A stretch of 64,000 nucleotides of DNA from Microcaldota archaeon (GTDB lineage Archaea > Micrarchaeota > Micrarchaeia > Micrarchaeales > Micrarchaeaceae), in contig JAJZZO010000011.1 in the NCBI GenBank assembly GCA_021797495.1, positions 1 to 64,000 on the forward strand, written 5' to 3'. The notes under the pieces were generated by a model. The model saw nothing but the letters and a program-made list of their open reading frames with translations, was not told where the DNA came from and did no database searches. Below, in pieces: positions 14,004 to 23,106 of this stretch (position 1 is the first letter of the stretch; each line of letters opens with the position of its first letter). A program made the position numbers and the translations under genes.

Positions 14004-14780
14004 TTAGGTCTTGATAAACTTGAATAGTATTACCATCGGCACCTTGCTGTCGCGTTCATATACCTCTGGGTTAACTTTCTTCATACTTTTCGGGGCCTTT
14101 GGCTCCAGAAGCGTGTCGAGTACAAATCCTGCAGCTTTAGCACCCTCAAATATCTCAGAAAGGGGTACGTAATGGAAGCGTACAGTATATTTGCCATCGA
14201 ACCAATGGGTGTGCATTACCCGTTTCGAGAAATAGTCCCCTTTCATTATATACTTGTCGTTCTTTTTTATGTAACCGAACAGCTTTGAATGCTGTCCGTT
14301 TCTGTTGCCTTTCTCTGGATCCCTTACAAGTATATCGAGTATCGGATGTGAAGTGGAGAAGATGAAGATGCCATTGCGTGAAAGCAAGCGCGATACGTTT
14401 TCCATCAGCTTGTTCATGCTGTTGGCGTAATGAACCGACATGTCAGCGTACACGACATCGAACTTTTTTCTAGGGAACGACAGCTTATCGAGTGGCATCA
14501 CGCGAAAGTCTATACCCTCGAAATTGCGTTTCGCATACTCAATCATGGCCTTCGATAGGTCAATGCCCACCACTTCAGCTGCCCCCTTGCTCCTGATATA
14601 GTCGCATTCTTCTCCGCTGCCGCACCCAAGACATAAGACGCGTTTCCCGGAGAGGTTCTGAAGTAGCGAGTGCATGGCCGGCTTGTCCAGATAAATATGA
14701 AAGAGGTCCTCTTTCTCTGCATCCCTGAACATTTGCGCGAAATTCTCCCTTTTGTACACAGTTCCAAGATCCTTAGACAT
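14004..14780 (-). CDS. SAM-dependent methyltransferase, class I (258 aa)
   Basis: Motif I is VLCLGCGSGEECDYI near residue 49, motif II is VVGIDLSKAMIEYA near 72, and motif IV is FDVVYADMSVHY near 109, the usual order of the ubiquinone/biotin-type methyltransferase fold. The substrate cannot be told; the C-terminal half has HTHWFDGKYTVRFHYVP, seen in some small-molecule methyltransferases. GGGTGCC lies five bases before ATG 14780, favouring it over the TTG at 14792. Divergent from the AlkA gene, sharing a short promoter region. Confidence 0.8.
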   Translation of the reverse strand: MSKDLGTVYKRENFAQMFRDAEKEDLFHIYLDKPAMHSLLQNLSGKRVLCLGCGSGEECDYIRSKGAAEVVGIDLSKAMIEYAKRNFEGIDFRVMPLDKLSFPRKKFDVVYADMSVHYANSMNKLMENVSRLLSRNGIFIFSTSHPILDILVRDPEKGNRNGQHSKLFGYIKKNDKYIMKGDYFSKRVMHTHWFDGKYTVRFHYVPLSEIFEGAKAAGFVLDTLLEPKAPKSMKKVNPEVYERDSKVPMVILFKFIKT

Positions 14781-14820
14781 TGTGGCACCCAAACATCAGA
14801 AGTACTCTTAAACCCGAATA

Positions 14821-14827
14821 TTTATAT
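14821..14827 (+). promoter_or_regulatory. TATA box of the AlkA-type gene
   Basis: TTTATAT lies 30 bases before ATG 14857, in a stretch AT-rich in both directions, so it may also serve the divergent methyltransferase. The distance suggests a leaderless or near-leaderless transcript. Confidence 0.5.
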
Positions 14828-14856
14828 GTTTTTTACACAATGTTGCAAATACTGCA

Positions 14857-15525
14857 ATGATGAACAGCATGCCAAAGACAAAAGTCATAAAACTTACCGA
14901 TAAAAAGTACTGGGAAGAGGGCGTAAAATTCCTTAGGAAAAACGACCCGAAACTTGCAAGGGTAATGTCCAAGGATTATTACAGAAAGATGAAACTTGAC
15001 ACTGACTATTATGGCGCCATAATAGAATCGATAATATTCCAGCAGCTGGCAGGGAAAGCCGCGGAAGCAATATTGAAAAGGTTCAAGGGGCTTTACAAAG
15101 GCAGAATACCTAAACCAGAGGAATTCCTTAGTACCGCAGAGCACGTTGTAAGGTCTGCCGGGATATCCCCGCAAAAATACTCATACATAAGCGACCTCTG
15201 CAAAAGGCTTGATTCCGGGATTCTTGAATTGGAATCGCTCAGAAACGAGCCAGACGATAAAGTGGTCGAGAAGCTCAGCAAAGTAAGGGGCATAGGCAGG
15301 TGGACTGCAGAGATGTTCTTAATATTCAGCTTAGGGCGTACCGATGTCATGCCTGTTGATGACCTTGGCGTCAGAAAAGGCATACAGAAAGCTTATAATC
15401 TAAGGAATCTTCCGGACAAGAAGAAGATATTCGCCCTTTCCAAAAAATGGCACCCCTACTGCTCGATAGTAACGCTTTATATGTGGAATTACCTGGACAT
15501 GGTAACTGTGGGGGATGCAAACTAA
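14857..15525 (+). CDS. DNA-3-methyladenine glycosylase, AlkA/HhH-GPD family (222 aa)
   Basis: Helix-hairpin-helix motif LSKVRGIGRWTAEMFLIF near 144-161 is followed by the catalytic Asp in MPVDDLGVRKG near 170. IIESIIFQQLAGKAA near 53 is the conserved substrate-pocket helix. The enzyme removes alkylated bases (3-methyladenine, 7-methylguanine) at the start of base excision repair. No iron-sulfur Cys cluster is present, which separates it from EndoIII/MutY. It ends three bases before the convergent MFS gene. Confidence 0.88.
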   Translation: MMNSMPKTKVIKLTDKKYWEEGVKFLRKNDPKLARVMSKDYYRKMKLDTDYYGAIIESIIFQQLAGKAAEAILKRFKGLYKGRIPKPEEFLSTAEHVVRSAGISPQKYSYISDLCKRLDSGILELESLRNEPDDKVVEKLSKVRGIGRWTAEMFLIFSLGRTDVMPVDDLGVRKGIQKAYNLRNLPDKKKIFALSKKWHPYCSIVTLYMWNYLDMVTVGDAN

Positions 15526-15528
15526 TTC

Positions 15529-16710
15529 CTAGATTCCTGAAGTCCTTCCGAATCCCAGCAGTATGATTCCCGCTAATATGGCCATTATAGACGCAAAACC
15601 GTACGCGTAAAGTGGTCCTAGCACATAAAGGAATCCCAAAGCCAGGTTAGCAACGAAAAGGCCTACGCTTCTTGATGCGGTAAGTGCACCCATCCCGCTG
15701 CCAGAATTCGCTTTACTTTTTACGAGCGATATTATTGTGGGTTCAAGCGTTTCTATAGTACCGACAGCGACGCCTATTAGGAATATGCCAAAGTATGATG
15801 CGATTATGCCCAGACCGAAATGGTAAGACAGCCCTATCGCAAGGGAGCCTATGCCCGCAAGGAAATATCCGTAAACCGCAAGGTTGCGAAGGACCCTGCG
15901 CGTCAGAGTTCCGGCAACATAGCCGAAGAGCGCAGACACCAGAAGGAAAACTGCGTATGACAAAACTCCGTACAATCCTGTTGACTCCTGAGCTATTGTA
16001 AGAACCGGGAAGCTTAAGCTGTAGAAGCTGAGCCCATATATGCCAGTTGCGAGTATCACACCCTTATAAGCACCAGCCTTTGCCTTAAGCCTTTTCGATG
16101 CAAGCTCGTGCAACGGCTGTTTTTTCCTGGACGATTTTGCGCGCTTTGGCAAGCCTTTATAACTCACTAGGAAAAGGCATAACGACGATAACAATATTGG
16201 TATGGCAGTTACGAGAAATATCAATTTCAGTGCCACTCCGAGATATATGCCTATTGACAGGTAGGTTACTGCGATAACGCCGCCTCCAACGTCAAGGGCG
16301 TTTAGGAACCCGTAGACCTTCCCCTTGTCCAGCTTGCTAGATATATCGCCAATCATGGCCCTTCTCGCAGGTGTCCTGAAGTTCCTGGCCCACCATCCTG
16401 CCGAAAATATTACCATAGCTTCGGACGCAAGCGATGCAAAACCAGTGAATGAGAGTATCGGTATGAGTATGTTTCCCAGGATTGCAATCTTCTTCTTGCC
16501 ATGCTTGTCCGCAAGCCTGCCCCCCACATAAGCGAAAACAGAACCTATGCCGTAAGCTAGAGCCATAGCTATTCCGAGGTAGTATACAGGCGCCTTGAGA
16601 TAAAGCACCAAGAATAACGGAAATCCTGCTATAAGCGCCTGGTATCCGGCATCGGCGAAGAAGGCCGAAAGCGATAAGAGCAGAATGTCCCTTGTTAGCC
16701 AGCGTTTCAT
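15529..16710 (-). CDS. MFS transporter (393 aa)
   Basis: About 11-12 membrane segments are visible. The loop between segments 2 and 3 has GGRLADKHGKKKIAI (about 63-77), a good major-facilitator signature (G-x3-D-x2-G-R/K-K). A basic central loop (KGLPKRAKSSRKKQP, about 190-204) separates the two halves. Substrate unknown; drug or metabolite export is common for this size. TTTAAATT-like sequence lies before the start. Single gene, converging on the AlkA gene. Confidence 0.85.
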   Translation of the reverse strand: MKRWLTRDILLLSLSAFFADAGYQALIAGFPLFLVLYLKAPVYYLGIAMALAYGIGSVFAYVGGRLADKHGKKKIAILGNILIPILSFTGFASLASEAMVIFSAGWWARNFRTPARRAMIGDISSKLDKGKVYGFLNALDVGGGVIAVTYLSIGIYLGVALKLIFLVTAIPILLSSLCLFLVSYKGLPKRAKSSRKKQPLHELASKRLKAKAGAYKGVILATGIYGLSFYSLSFPVLTIAQESTGLYGVLSYAVFLLVSALFGYVAGTLTRRVLRNLAVYGYFLAGIGSLAIGLSYHFGLGIIASYFGIFLIGVAVGTIETLEPTIISLVKSKANSGSGMGALTASRSVGLFVANLALGFLYVLGPLYAYGFASIMAILAGIILLGFGRTSGI

Positions 16711-16785
16711 ACATTTAATTTAGGAAAAATCTATTTAATGATAACTGCGTGCCGAGCATACTGATACACAGACTAAAGTGCAGTA

Positions 16786-17685
16786 CTACTTTTTGCGTTT
16801 TTTTAATTCGCGGAGCGCAGCGTCCATCATCGTATCATAGTCTGCTTCCTGCCCGGTAAAAAGCTTGAACGCCACCGCTTGGTTATAAACGAGAAGCTCC
16901 AGGCCGTTTATTGTTGTACAACCCTTGGCTTTGGCATCGCTGATAAGCTTGTTGTCTAACGGCGCATAGTTGGCATCGAAGATTACCATGTCGCTTTTTA
17001 AAACGCCTTTGTCTACAGGCGAAAACTTCTTGTTTTCCAGTGTTATGTTAGTGGCGTTTATTATATACTCGGAATCTTTTAATGCGCTTATGGATTCTCT
17101 GGCACCAAGCTCAAACGATCTGACAGAGATTTTCCCGAAACGCTTTTTCAGGGAGCGCACGAGTTCCGTCGCATGCGTTGCAGTCCTGTTTATTATGGAA
17201 AAATCTTTTACCCCTTCGTGCGCCAAGCCGAACGCTATTGCACGTGCTGCGCCGCCTGCGCCGAAAATAGAGTATTTCGCGTTTCTCTCGAGCCCGTACT
17301 TTTTTATGGCGTTGACTGCGCCTGGCTCATCAGTGTTGTACCCGTAAAGCGTTCCATTCTTGTTTATTATGGTGTTTACCGCGCCTAGCTCAAGCGCCAT
17401 CTTGTCTATTTTATCGATATATTTCATGACTGCTTGTTTGTGCGGGCTTGTGAGCACAATTCCCTTTATACCGAACGCTATCTGCCCGTAAACCGCATTC
17501 TTCAGTTGCTCTTTGGGAACATCAAACGCAGTGAATATTGCATCTATGCCGTGCTTTTTGAACGCCGCATTTTGTATCGTTGGCGAAAGCGAATGGTGCG
17601 CCGGCATGCCTATTATGCAGTACAAGGAGGTATGTCCAGTTATACCTGTTGTAATATCCCTATCAAACGCTTGCATACGATTCAA
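16786..17685 (-). CDS. aroE: Shikimate dehydrogenase (299 aa)
   Basis: Shikimate-binding HSLSPTIQN (about 31), TSPHK with the catalytic Lys (about 79; the family usually has NVTxPxK), YNTDEPG with the catalytic Asp (about 115), NADP-binding FGAGGAARAIAFGL (about 137), NRTATHA (about 161), INATN and GLELLVYNQAVAF (about 262) are all present. It reduces 3-dehydroshikimate to shikimate with NADPH in aromatic amino acid synthesis. No other aro genes occur here. The start overlaps the flavin-type gene upstream by four bases, so the two are translationally coupled. Confidence 0.88.
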   Translation of the reverse strand: MNRMQAFDRDITTGITGHTSLYCIIGMPAHHSLSPTIQNAAFKKHGIDAIFTAFDVPKEQLKNAVYGQIAFGIKGIVLTSPHKQAVMKYIDKIDKMALELGAVNTIINKNGTLYGYNTDEPGAVNAIKKYGLERNAKYSIFGAGGAARAIAFGLAHEGVKDFSIINRTATHATELVRSLKKRFGKISVRSFELGARESISALKDSEYIINATNITLENKKFSPVDKGVLKSDMVIFDANYAPLDNKLISDAKAKGCTTINGLELLVYNQAVAFKLFTGQEADYDTMMDAALRELKKRKK

Positions 17686-18215
17686 CCAATAGGAACGGTT
17701 ACGCTTCTGCCGTTGTTGTTTATATAAAACTTTTCGACTTTTATCTTGAAAAACTTGAATTCCGAAGGCCCCGAATAATCACTTTTCTTATAATCTGCGG
17801 TTATATCTTTGCCCGTGGACTTTGACTTTATGCGTTCAGCATAAAGCTTTATTACAGCATCAAGATCATCGTCTTTGACTATCGACGCTTTGCCTTCAAG
17901 TTTCAGTTCTTTCGTTTCGCCTATCCCCTGTGATGAATCATATATTATAGCTGAAACATTGCCATTAGAGAGGATATTAATCGAATGTTTTGCATCTACG
18001 GCAGAAATAAAATACACATTGTAGCTATTGTCATAAGCATAGAATACAACACAGCTCCAGGGCATGCATTTTGAATCCATAGTGGCGAGAGCCATATATT
18101 TATTATCAGATAATAAAGAACTTATTCTGCTATCGACAAAGTTCATTTGATCCCCATACTCCGCTGATAATGATTCTGAGGGAGAATTTATAACTGTATA
18201 GTACCTGCCCCTCAA
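17682..18215 (-). CDS. Pyridoxamine 5'-phosphate oxidase-like flavin/F420-binding protein (177 aa)
   Basis: The split beta-barrel pattern is visible: KYMALATMDSKCMPWSCVV (about 40-58), VYFISAVDAKHSINIL (about 68-83), NVSAIIYD (about 86), LKLEGKASIV and a C-terminal KFFKIKVEKFYIN. Such proteins bind FMN, F420 or heme. The reaction is unknown. The visible start gives a 23-residue leader before the likely core start (MNFVDSRIS). Coupled to aroE by a 4-base overlap. The divergent SWIM gene lies about 90 bases away across a palindromic site. Confidence 0.7.
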   Translation of the reverse strand: MRGRYYTVINSPSESLSAEYGDQMNFVDSRISSLLSDNKYMALATMDSKCMPWSCVVFYAYDNSYNVYFISAVDAKHSINILSNGNVSAIIYDSSQGIGETKELKLEGKASIVKDDDLDAVIKLYAERIKSKSTGKDITADYKKSDYSGPSEFKFFKIKVEKFYINNNGRSVTVPIG

Positions 18216-18267
18216 ATCGCTTTCATGGGCGTGGCCGCTTTCAGGTAACTGCTTTAAATATTTGATT

Positions 18268-18287
18268 TTTTATATGTACAGTACATA
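18268..18287. promoter_or_regulatory. TATA box with palindromic operator between divergent genes
   Basis: TTTTATAT (18268-18275) is positioned about 30 bases before ATG 18303. It overlaps TATGTAC A GTACATA (18273-18287), a perfect 7+7 inverted repeat around one base. A second TATA-like TTTAAATA (18253-18260) faces the minus-strand operon. A dimeric regulator could control both directions from here. Confidence 0.5.
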
Positions 18288-18302
18288 ATTTAAGGTAATT
18301 TA

Positions 18303-18893
18303 ATGCCAGACGCAAGCACGCAGAGAGAGGTGGACAAAAAACCGTTAAACCTGCTGAGAACGGCTTATCCGAAAGAGGAGAAAAAAGGTGCCGTTGACAT
18401 TGCGAATACAGTGTATAATTTATACAAAAATGGCGATATTGAATTTGCAAAGGAGATTGCCAGATACCTGACAAGGCTGGATTGGAGAAACAAAAAGCAT
18501 GACATGATTTACAGAGTAGAGAACGGGATGAAAGCCATAGGCGACGAGGGCTTTAAAACCTTCATCGAAAGCATAAAAAGAGAAAGAAGAGGCAAGCTTC
18601 CAATGGATATCGGTGGTGAAGTCGCTGTGGCGTATAAGGACAGATCAAAGAACAGCATCAGGATAACTGTTAGCTTATGGGGTAAAATATTGGCAGAAAG
18701 GCTGGACGAACCTGATAACTGGAGGGTGCATTCGCACGCGGATTCCGATAAATGGTATAGCGTCAGGCTGGGTCAAAAGCCTGAATGCACTTGCGAGGAT
18801 TTCGTATACAGGAAGAACAAAGTTGGAGGCAAATGCAAACACATATACGAAGTCGAAGCGGTAAAAGCAGTATTGAACATAGCAAGCACATGA
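18303..18893 (+). CDS. SWIM zinc-finger protein (196 aa)
   Basis: The SWIM motif CxCx(n)CxH is seen near residues 163-181 as ECTCEDFVYRKN and GGKCKHIYEVEAV, after a beta strand (DKWYSVRLG). SWIM domains bind DNA or protein; the N-terminal 100 residues are helical and charged (KEIARYLTRLDWRNKKHDM) with no enzyme motif. A chromatin or repair accessory role is possible. AAGGTAAT precedes the start. Confidence 0.75.
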   Translation: MPDASTQREVDKKPLNLLRTAYPKEEKKGAVDIANTVYNLYKNGDIEFAKEIARYLTRLDWRNKKHDMIYRVENGMKAIGDEGFKTFIESIKRERRGKLPMDIGGEVAVAYKDRSKNSIRITVSLWGKILAERLDEPDNWRVHSHADSDKWYSVRLGQKPECTCEDFVYRKNKVGGKCKHIYEVEAVKAVLNIAST

Positions 18894-19074
18894 CACTTTC
18901 CATAACTAGTACGTCGGAACATTATAAGCAATAGCGCAATATGAAAATTTGCGTAACGCTCCTAATTTATATGCAACGCCTAGTTGCACAAAAAGCATAA
19001 ATATAACCGCGCGTGCCTTATAAAGAAAGACTCTATCAAGTACTTGTCTGGCGATTTAATGCAGCAATGATTGT

Positions 19075-19387
19075 ATGGACGTTGCAGCCTGTTGTGTTTT
19101 TCGAATATCGACTTCAGCAGAAGTGCAATAACTTTTTGCTGAAGCTGCAACTTTTGTGGCCTTTCGAAATTTGATTTCTGAGTATTTATGAAACCTATTG
19201 CTTCTGTAGTCAGGGTGTTGAGCTCCTTACCGACGTATCTTACGCGTTCCGCATACTCCCTTTCATATTTCTTTCAATCTGTTTCTGTAGGGGCACCGCA
19301 TTTCGAATATATATCAGAAAGTGCCTTGAACTCCCCGTAGAACTTCCGGAATCGCCTATTCGTTAACCTTTTGTGCTTTTCCATCAT
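19075..19387 (-). pseudogene. Transposase N-terminal remnant with in-frame stop
   Basis: From ATG 19387 the frame reads MMEKHKRLTNRRFRKFYGEF, reaches an in-frame TGA at 19274-19276 where Trp would fit, and continues KKYEREYAERVRYVGKELNT to about 19094 before becoming incoherent. The long helical, basic N-terminal pattern matches archaeal IS transposases, but the catalytic core is missing. It lies back to back with an intact DUF2080-type gene, the usual companion of such elements. 18897-19074 holds no other gene. Confidence 0.55.
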
Positions 19388-19444
19388 AATATTATTGCAT
19401 AGAAAGATATTTAAATATATATTTAATATATATTAAGTGATGTT

Positions 19445-19612
19445 ATGAAAAAAGTTACTGTCAATAAGAAAACAGAACTAAAAATCAGCGATATAGTGGG
19501 ATTTATGATTAAAAAAGTAACACCATTTGGGACTGGTGCGAAAGTAGATTGCCCAAAAGAGTATATAGGAAAGGAGGTTTATTTGGTTGTGACCAACAAG
19601 GAAATTGATTGA
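19445..19612 (+). CDS. Putative transposon-encoded protein, DUF2080-like (55 aa)
   Basis: The short protein MKKVTVNKKTELKISDIVGF continues with KKVTPFGTGAKVDCPKEYIG and ends KEVYLVVTNKEID. The pattern K-V-T-P-x-G-x-G-A-K-V-x-x-P-K-E-Y-I-G-K-E-V is the swapped-hairpin (AbrB-like) signature of DUF2080 proteins, found beside archaeal insertion sequences. It likely binds DNA. TATA-rich sequence (19411-19436) and GTGATG precede the ATG. Its transposase partner is decayed. Confidence 0.7.
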   Translation: MKKVTVNKKTELKISDIVGFMIKKVTPFGTGAKVDCPKEYIGKEVYLVVTNKEID

Positions 19613-19655
19613 CGACTTTTGTCCCAGAGTCACAAAGGCAAAGCTATACAAAAAG

Positions 19656-19665
19656 TTTAAATATA
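19656..19665 (+). promoter_or_regulatory. TATA box of the PEP-synthase-like gene
   Basis: TTTAAATATA is centred about 36 bases before ATG 19697; TAGGTAAT, a ribosome-binding-like sequence, lies just before the start. Confidence 0.5.
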
Positions 19666-19696
19666 ATGACCATATCCAAACAATGTAGGTAATTTT

Positions 19697-21815
19697 ATGT
19701 CAGACGCAATAAAAGGCATAGACGCACGCAGTCTAGGTGGCAAGCTTGCAAATCTTATCCTTTTAGAACGGTGGCTGCTTTAAAATACCCCCTACTTTTA
19801 GTCCGGATTCTGTAGATTATGATAAACTTAGAAAAGACAAACTTTATGCAGTGAGGAGCAGCGCTGCCTTGGAAGACTCGGCAACACGCACGGCTGCAGG
19901 AAGGTATAACACAATGTTAGGGGTACAATATTCCCAGCTGAAAGAAGCGGTTGGAATTGTAAATTCAGGGTATCCAAACGGTTCAGTTGCTATACAGGAA
20001 GACATTACAGAATCCATGCAATATTCGGGGGTTGTCTACACTAACCTGAACGGCAGAATGGAAATTTCCATAGGTCCTAAAGATTTTGTGCATGATATAG
20101 TCAAAGGCATACTTCCTCCGACGAGAGTAAGCATAAACAACAATATTGAAGTAATGGGAGAACCGGTAGCCCAGTCCCTGATAAAAAGTATATGTGAGGA
20201 ATGCTCAAAGGCCGAAGCGTATTTCGGTACTCCATTAGATATAGAGTTTGCATTTACGAACGAAGGATTTGTTTTTCTGCAAGCTCGGCCCCTGCCTGCT
20301 CCTACTGATAAAGCAATCAAGGCGCTGGAGCTCAGAAGAGCAAAAAGCGTGCTTTCGAACACGTACTCGTTGGGTGTTGACGATATCCCTTTAGGCATAG
20401 GGAATTACAGAGAGATACTGGGTGATAGCAAAGCAACCGAGCTGAGCATATCGGTATTTAATTACATATTCTCCGGAGACGGCAAAAGCATAATGGGAGC
20501 AGTACAGCTTGGAAGGACAGCTTTGGGGTATGACGTAGGAAAAGAGGCATTCCCATGGGTAATCAGCCTTGGTGGAAAGGTATATTATAACTTTATAGCG
20601 GATTCACTGCAGTTTAGACCCCAAGGGGTTAGCCTCGAACGATACATAAAGCTCATAAACAAGCATTACATTCCAGAGCTCAAGACAGCACCAGAGAAGC
20701 TTAATTACCCGGAGCTTGGACTATACATACAGTTCCAAAATGAGGCCATAGCCGCGGGGCTGGATCCAGAACCGTTCGCAAAAGTGGTAGAAAGCAACAG
20801 GAAAGCGGTATCTTCCATAAACGTTCCAAATGAATCCCCATCAGGCGTAAGTATTGAAATCCCTTCCAGCGCAAAAGAGTGCATAGCGATGATAAAGGAT
20901 ACTGCAGACATGATAAGAAAGGGCAGCGCAAAAGATTATGTGATAGCGGCAAGGTTAGCGTTCTTCGCGATGGAGGATGTAAGAAATTATTTAGCCGAAA
21001 CAAGCGAAAAGAATCCAGCAGCATACGGGAAACTTTGCACTGAGTTTTCAGCAAAAGGGATAGAAAAGCTCAGGAATGCGATATTATATGATGAAAGCAT
21101 ACGAAGCTTTGAGCTGGAGCCCACGGAAAACAACAGGTACATAGGCAGCTTCGAGCTTTCCACCGAAAGGGATTTTCCGCCGAAGAGAAGGTATAAAAGC
21201 GGCAGAGGAATAGATGACAAAAAACTTGCGGCGCTGGTGGGGTCTGCAAGGACCGCGCTTGAAAATAGGGAGAAGGTGAAGTTCTACCTTTTCAGGGACT
21301 ACAACAGCTTAAGGCAAGCGGTTTTGCACCTGGCGGAACTTTCGGGAATCGGAGATAATATGTTCGGGCTTAGATTAGAGGAGCTTGATTTGGTAAATGA
21401 GAAACCGATGTTGGCGGAATACAGATATATGCTCAGGAAAAGCATAAAACCTCGCGGAGATGCAATATTTTCAGACCCTCTGTTCCTTAACAGTGCCGAA
21501 TCCTTGATAAAAGCGAAGGCAAGCCCAAAAACCGAGTTGGTATTCGGTACCCTCAATGACGGAGAGCATAAGTTCATCGATAAATCGTATATTGCCATGA
21601 TAAAAGAGGTGGATCAGACCAAGGCGTTTCCCGAAGAGTTGACCTTAGTGATTGTGCAGGATAATATAAGACCAGGTTCTCATATATTTACGCAGCTTTC
21701 GGATTACGGAGTCCCTGTGATTTCTATGAACAAAGAACTTTTCGATGCGGTTGCTGAAAGCAATGGCTTTACAATTAAAAAAACAGGTGAATCGATTGAA
21801 ATTGTATGTAATTAG
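19697..21815 (+). pseudogene. PEP synthase/rifampin phosphotransferase-like protein, one frameshift
   Basis: From ATG 19697, 24 codons give GIDARSLGGKLANLILLE, the N-terminal signature of PEP synthase ATP-grasp domains, then a frameshift near 19769-19780 leads to a stop. The next frame resumes at once (KIPPTFSPDSVDYDKL, then YAVRSSAALEDS) and runs 650 codons to 21815. Visible parts: ATP-grasp to DIEFAF...FLQARPL (about 150 residues on), a long helical middle with KFYLFRDYNSLRQAVLHLAE, and a C-terminal swivelling-type domain with RPGSHIFTQLSDYGVPVIS, where His matches the phosphohistidine. The C-terminal PEP barrel is absent, as in rifampin phosphotransferases. It could be a real pseudogene, a sequencing error or programmed frameshifting. 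Confidence 0.7.
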
Positions 21816-22347
21816 ACATGGAAAAACACCATCCAGCTGGGACACACTCCAGTATCCAGAACTGCTTAAGCTGGTAAAATTGGAGAACGACCCAGAACCG
21901 GACATGAAGTTCCTGGAAGAGAATCTGGACAGGCAAAAGGCGCTTGAACTCTCCCCGAAGATTATATATGCGTCTCCGCTGAAGAGAGCAGCGGTTACCG
22001 CGGAATATATTTCAGGAATAACCGGTTCAGAAGTAATAAAAATAGACGGATTGGAAGAGATATCGTTTGATGCAATACCGAAATCTGTTTATGACAGAGG
22101 AAGTGAATCGATAAGAGAATATCTGGTCATGGAAAGCATAAAGCGCAGGAGGAGTTTGGACATGGGTCTTTTTGAGGAAGGGTCTATGCTGTTGACACAC
22201 GGTTTCTTCATGAGGCATATATACGCGCAGGTATTCGGCGAAAATATAGCTTCGCTCACGAAAAGCGATTTGTTTACAAATTATCTTTCCGGTTTCGATA
22301 CAAAGAGGGGGGAACGCCTGAGCCTGCTAAAGGCAGTAAAGGTTTGA
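21796..22347 (+). CDS. Histidine phosphatase family protein (183 aa)
   Basis: The phosphoglycerate mutase-like signature LYVIRHGKTP is at the very N-terminus (catalytic His in RHG), followed by YASPLKRAAVTAEYI near 53 (second Arg) and a late LLTHGFFMRHIYA near 132 (second His). The TTG at 21796 is chosen because AGGTGA lies five bases before it; an upstream ATG at 21745 would add 17 residues within the previous gene. It overlaps the PEP-synthase-like gene by 20 bases, so the two are coupled. Phosphatase or mutase; substrate unknown. Confidence 0.78.
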   Translation: MKLYVIRHGKTPSSWDTLQYPELLKLVKLENDPEPDMKFLEENLDRQKALELSPKIIYASPLKRAAVTAEYISGITGSEVIKIDGLEEISFDAIPKSVYDRGSESIREYLVMESIKRRRSLDMGLFEEGSMLLTHGFFMRHIYAQVFGENIASLTKSDLFTNYLSGFDTKRGERLSLLKAVKV

Positions 22348-22397
22348 TTAGAACGTTATATGCATGTTCACATGCAGTAAAACGGCAAAGGTTAAGG

Positions 22398-22405
22398 TTT
22401 AAATA
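22398..22405 (+). promoter_or_regulatory. TATA box of the FKBP gene
   Basis: TTTAAATA is 26 bases from ATG 22428 and is preceded by purine-rich AAGG (possible BRE), predicting a leaderless transcript. Confidence 0.6.
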
Positions 22406-22427
22406 ACAATAGACAAAAGGGATTACT

Positions 22428-22955
22428 ATGCCTGAAGAACAAAAGAAGAAGGTAAATAATTATTATTACATCATAGCAGGAGCTGTTGTAGCAATAATGA
22501 TAGTGCTGGCAATATATTTTGTCGCGGGAAGCAGCTCCGCACAGACAGTGGTAGCAGGAGACAATGTTAGCGTTGATTATGTGGGTACATTTACCAACGG
22601 AACGGTTTTCAGCAGTAATTTCAATTCTACGCCATTGAATTTCACTGCGGGCTCAAACCAATTAATACCTGGCTTTAGCAATGCTGTAATAGGAATGCAC
22701 GTTGGCCAGACTAAGAATATCTCATTGCCGCCGAAGGATGCTTATGGATACCCAAACAGCAGCAAGGTGATTACTGTGCCAATCTCAGACTTTGGAAACC
22801 GCACGGTAAAGCCAAATACCATAGTTACCTCTGCAAGCGGTCAGCAGGGAATAATAGAATCTGTAAACTCCACTTCCGCAGTAATCAACCTGAATTCACC
22901 GCTTGCGGGAAAGACGCTCGACTTTGAGATAAAGCTCCTTACGGTTAAGAAATAA
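22428..22955 (+). CDS. Membrane-anchored FKBP-type peptidyl-prolyl isomerase (175 aa)
   Basis: A lysine-rich start and one membrane helix (about 15-34) act as an uncleaved anchor. The outside part begins with the FKBP core: VSVDYVGTFTNGTVFSSN, then LIPGFSNAVIGMHVGQTKNI and a PPKDAYGY turn, the order found in SlyD-like archaeal FKBPs. An insert-in-flap segment follows (KVITVPISDFG...), ending LDFEIKLLTVKK. It speeds proline isomerisation in folding surface proteins. A T-rich terminator follows. Confidence 0.88.
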   Translation: MPEEQKKKVNNYYYIIAGAVVAIMIVLAIYFVAGSSSAQTVVAGDNVSVDYVGTFTNGTVFSSNFNSTPLNFTAGSNQLIPGFSNAVIGMHVGQTKNISLPPKDAYGYPNSSKVITVPISDFGNRTVKPNTIVTSASGQQGIIESVNSTSAVINLNSPLAGKTLDFEIKLLTVKK

Positions 22956-22966
22956 ATACGACCGCA

Positions 22967-23000
22967 TTTTTCTTTGTATTTTATTTTCTACTTTTTTGTA
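22967..23000 (+). terminator. T-rich terminator after the FKBP gene
   Basis: Several T-runs (TTTTTCTTTG, TTTTATTTTC, CTTTTTTG) lie 12-45 bases after the stop, as expected of archaeal termination. Confidence 0.55.
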
Positions 23001-23106
23001 TTGCCTCTGCGATAGTTAGCCGTTGCTTAATTTTTAGATTGGTTTATAAATATTTCCATAGAATAGTGGAATAAAGGTTAGATACAGAGTTGGATGGGTA
23101 ATTGTA

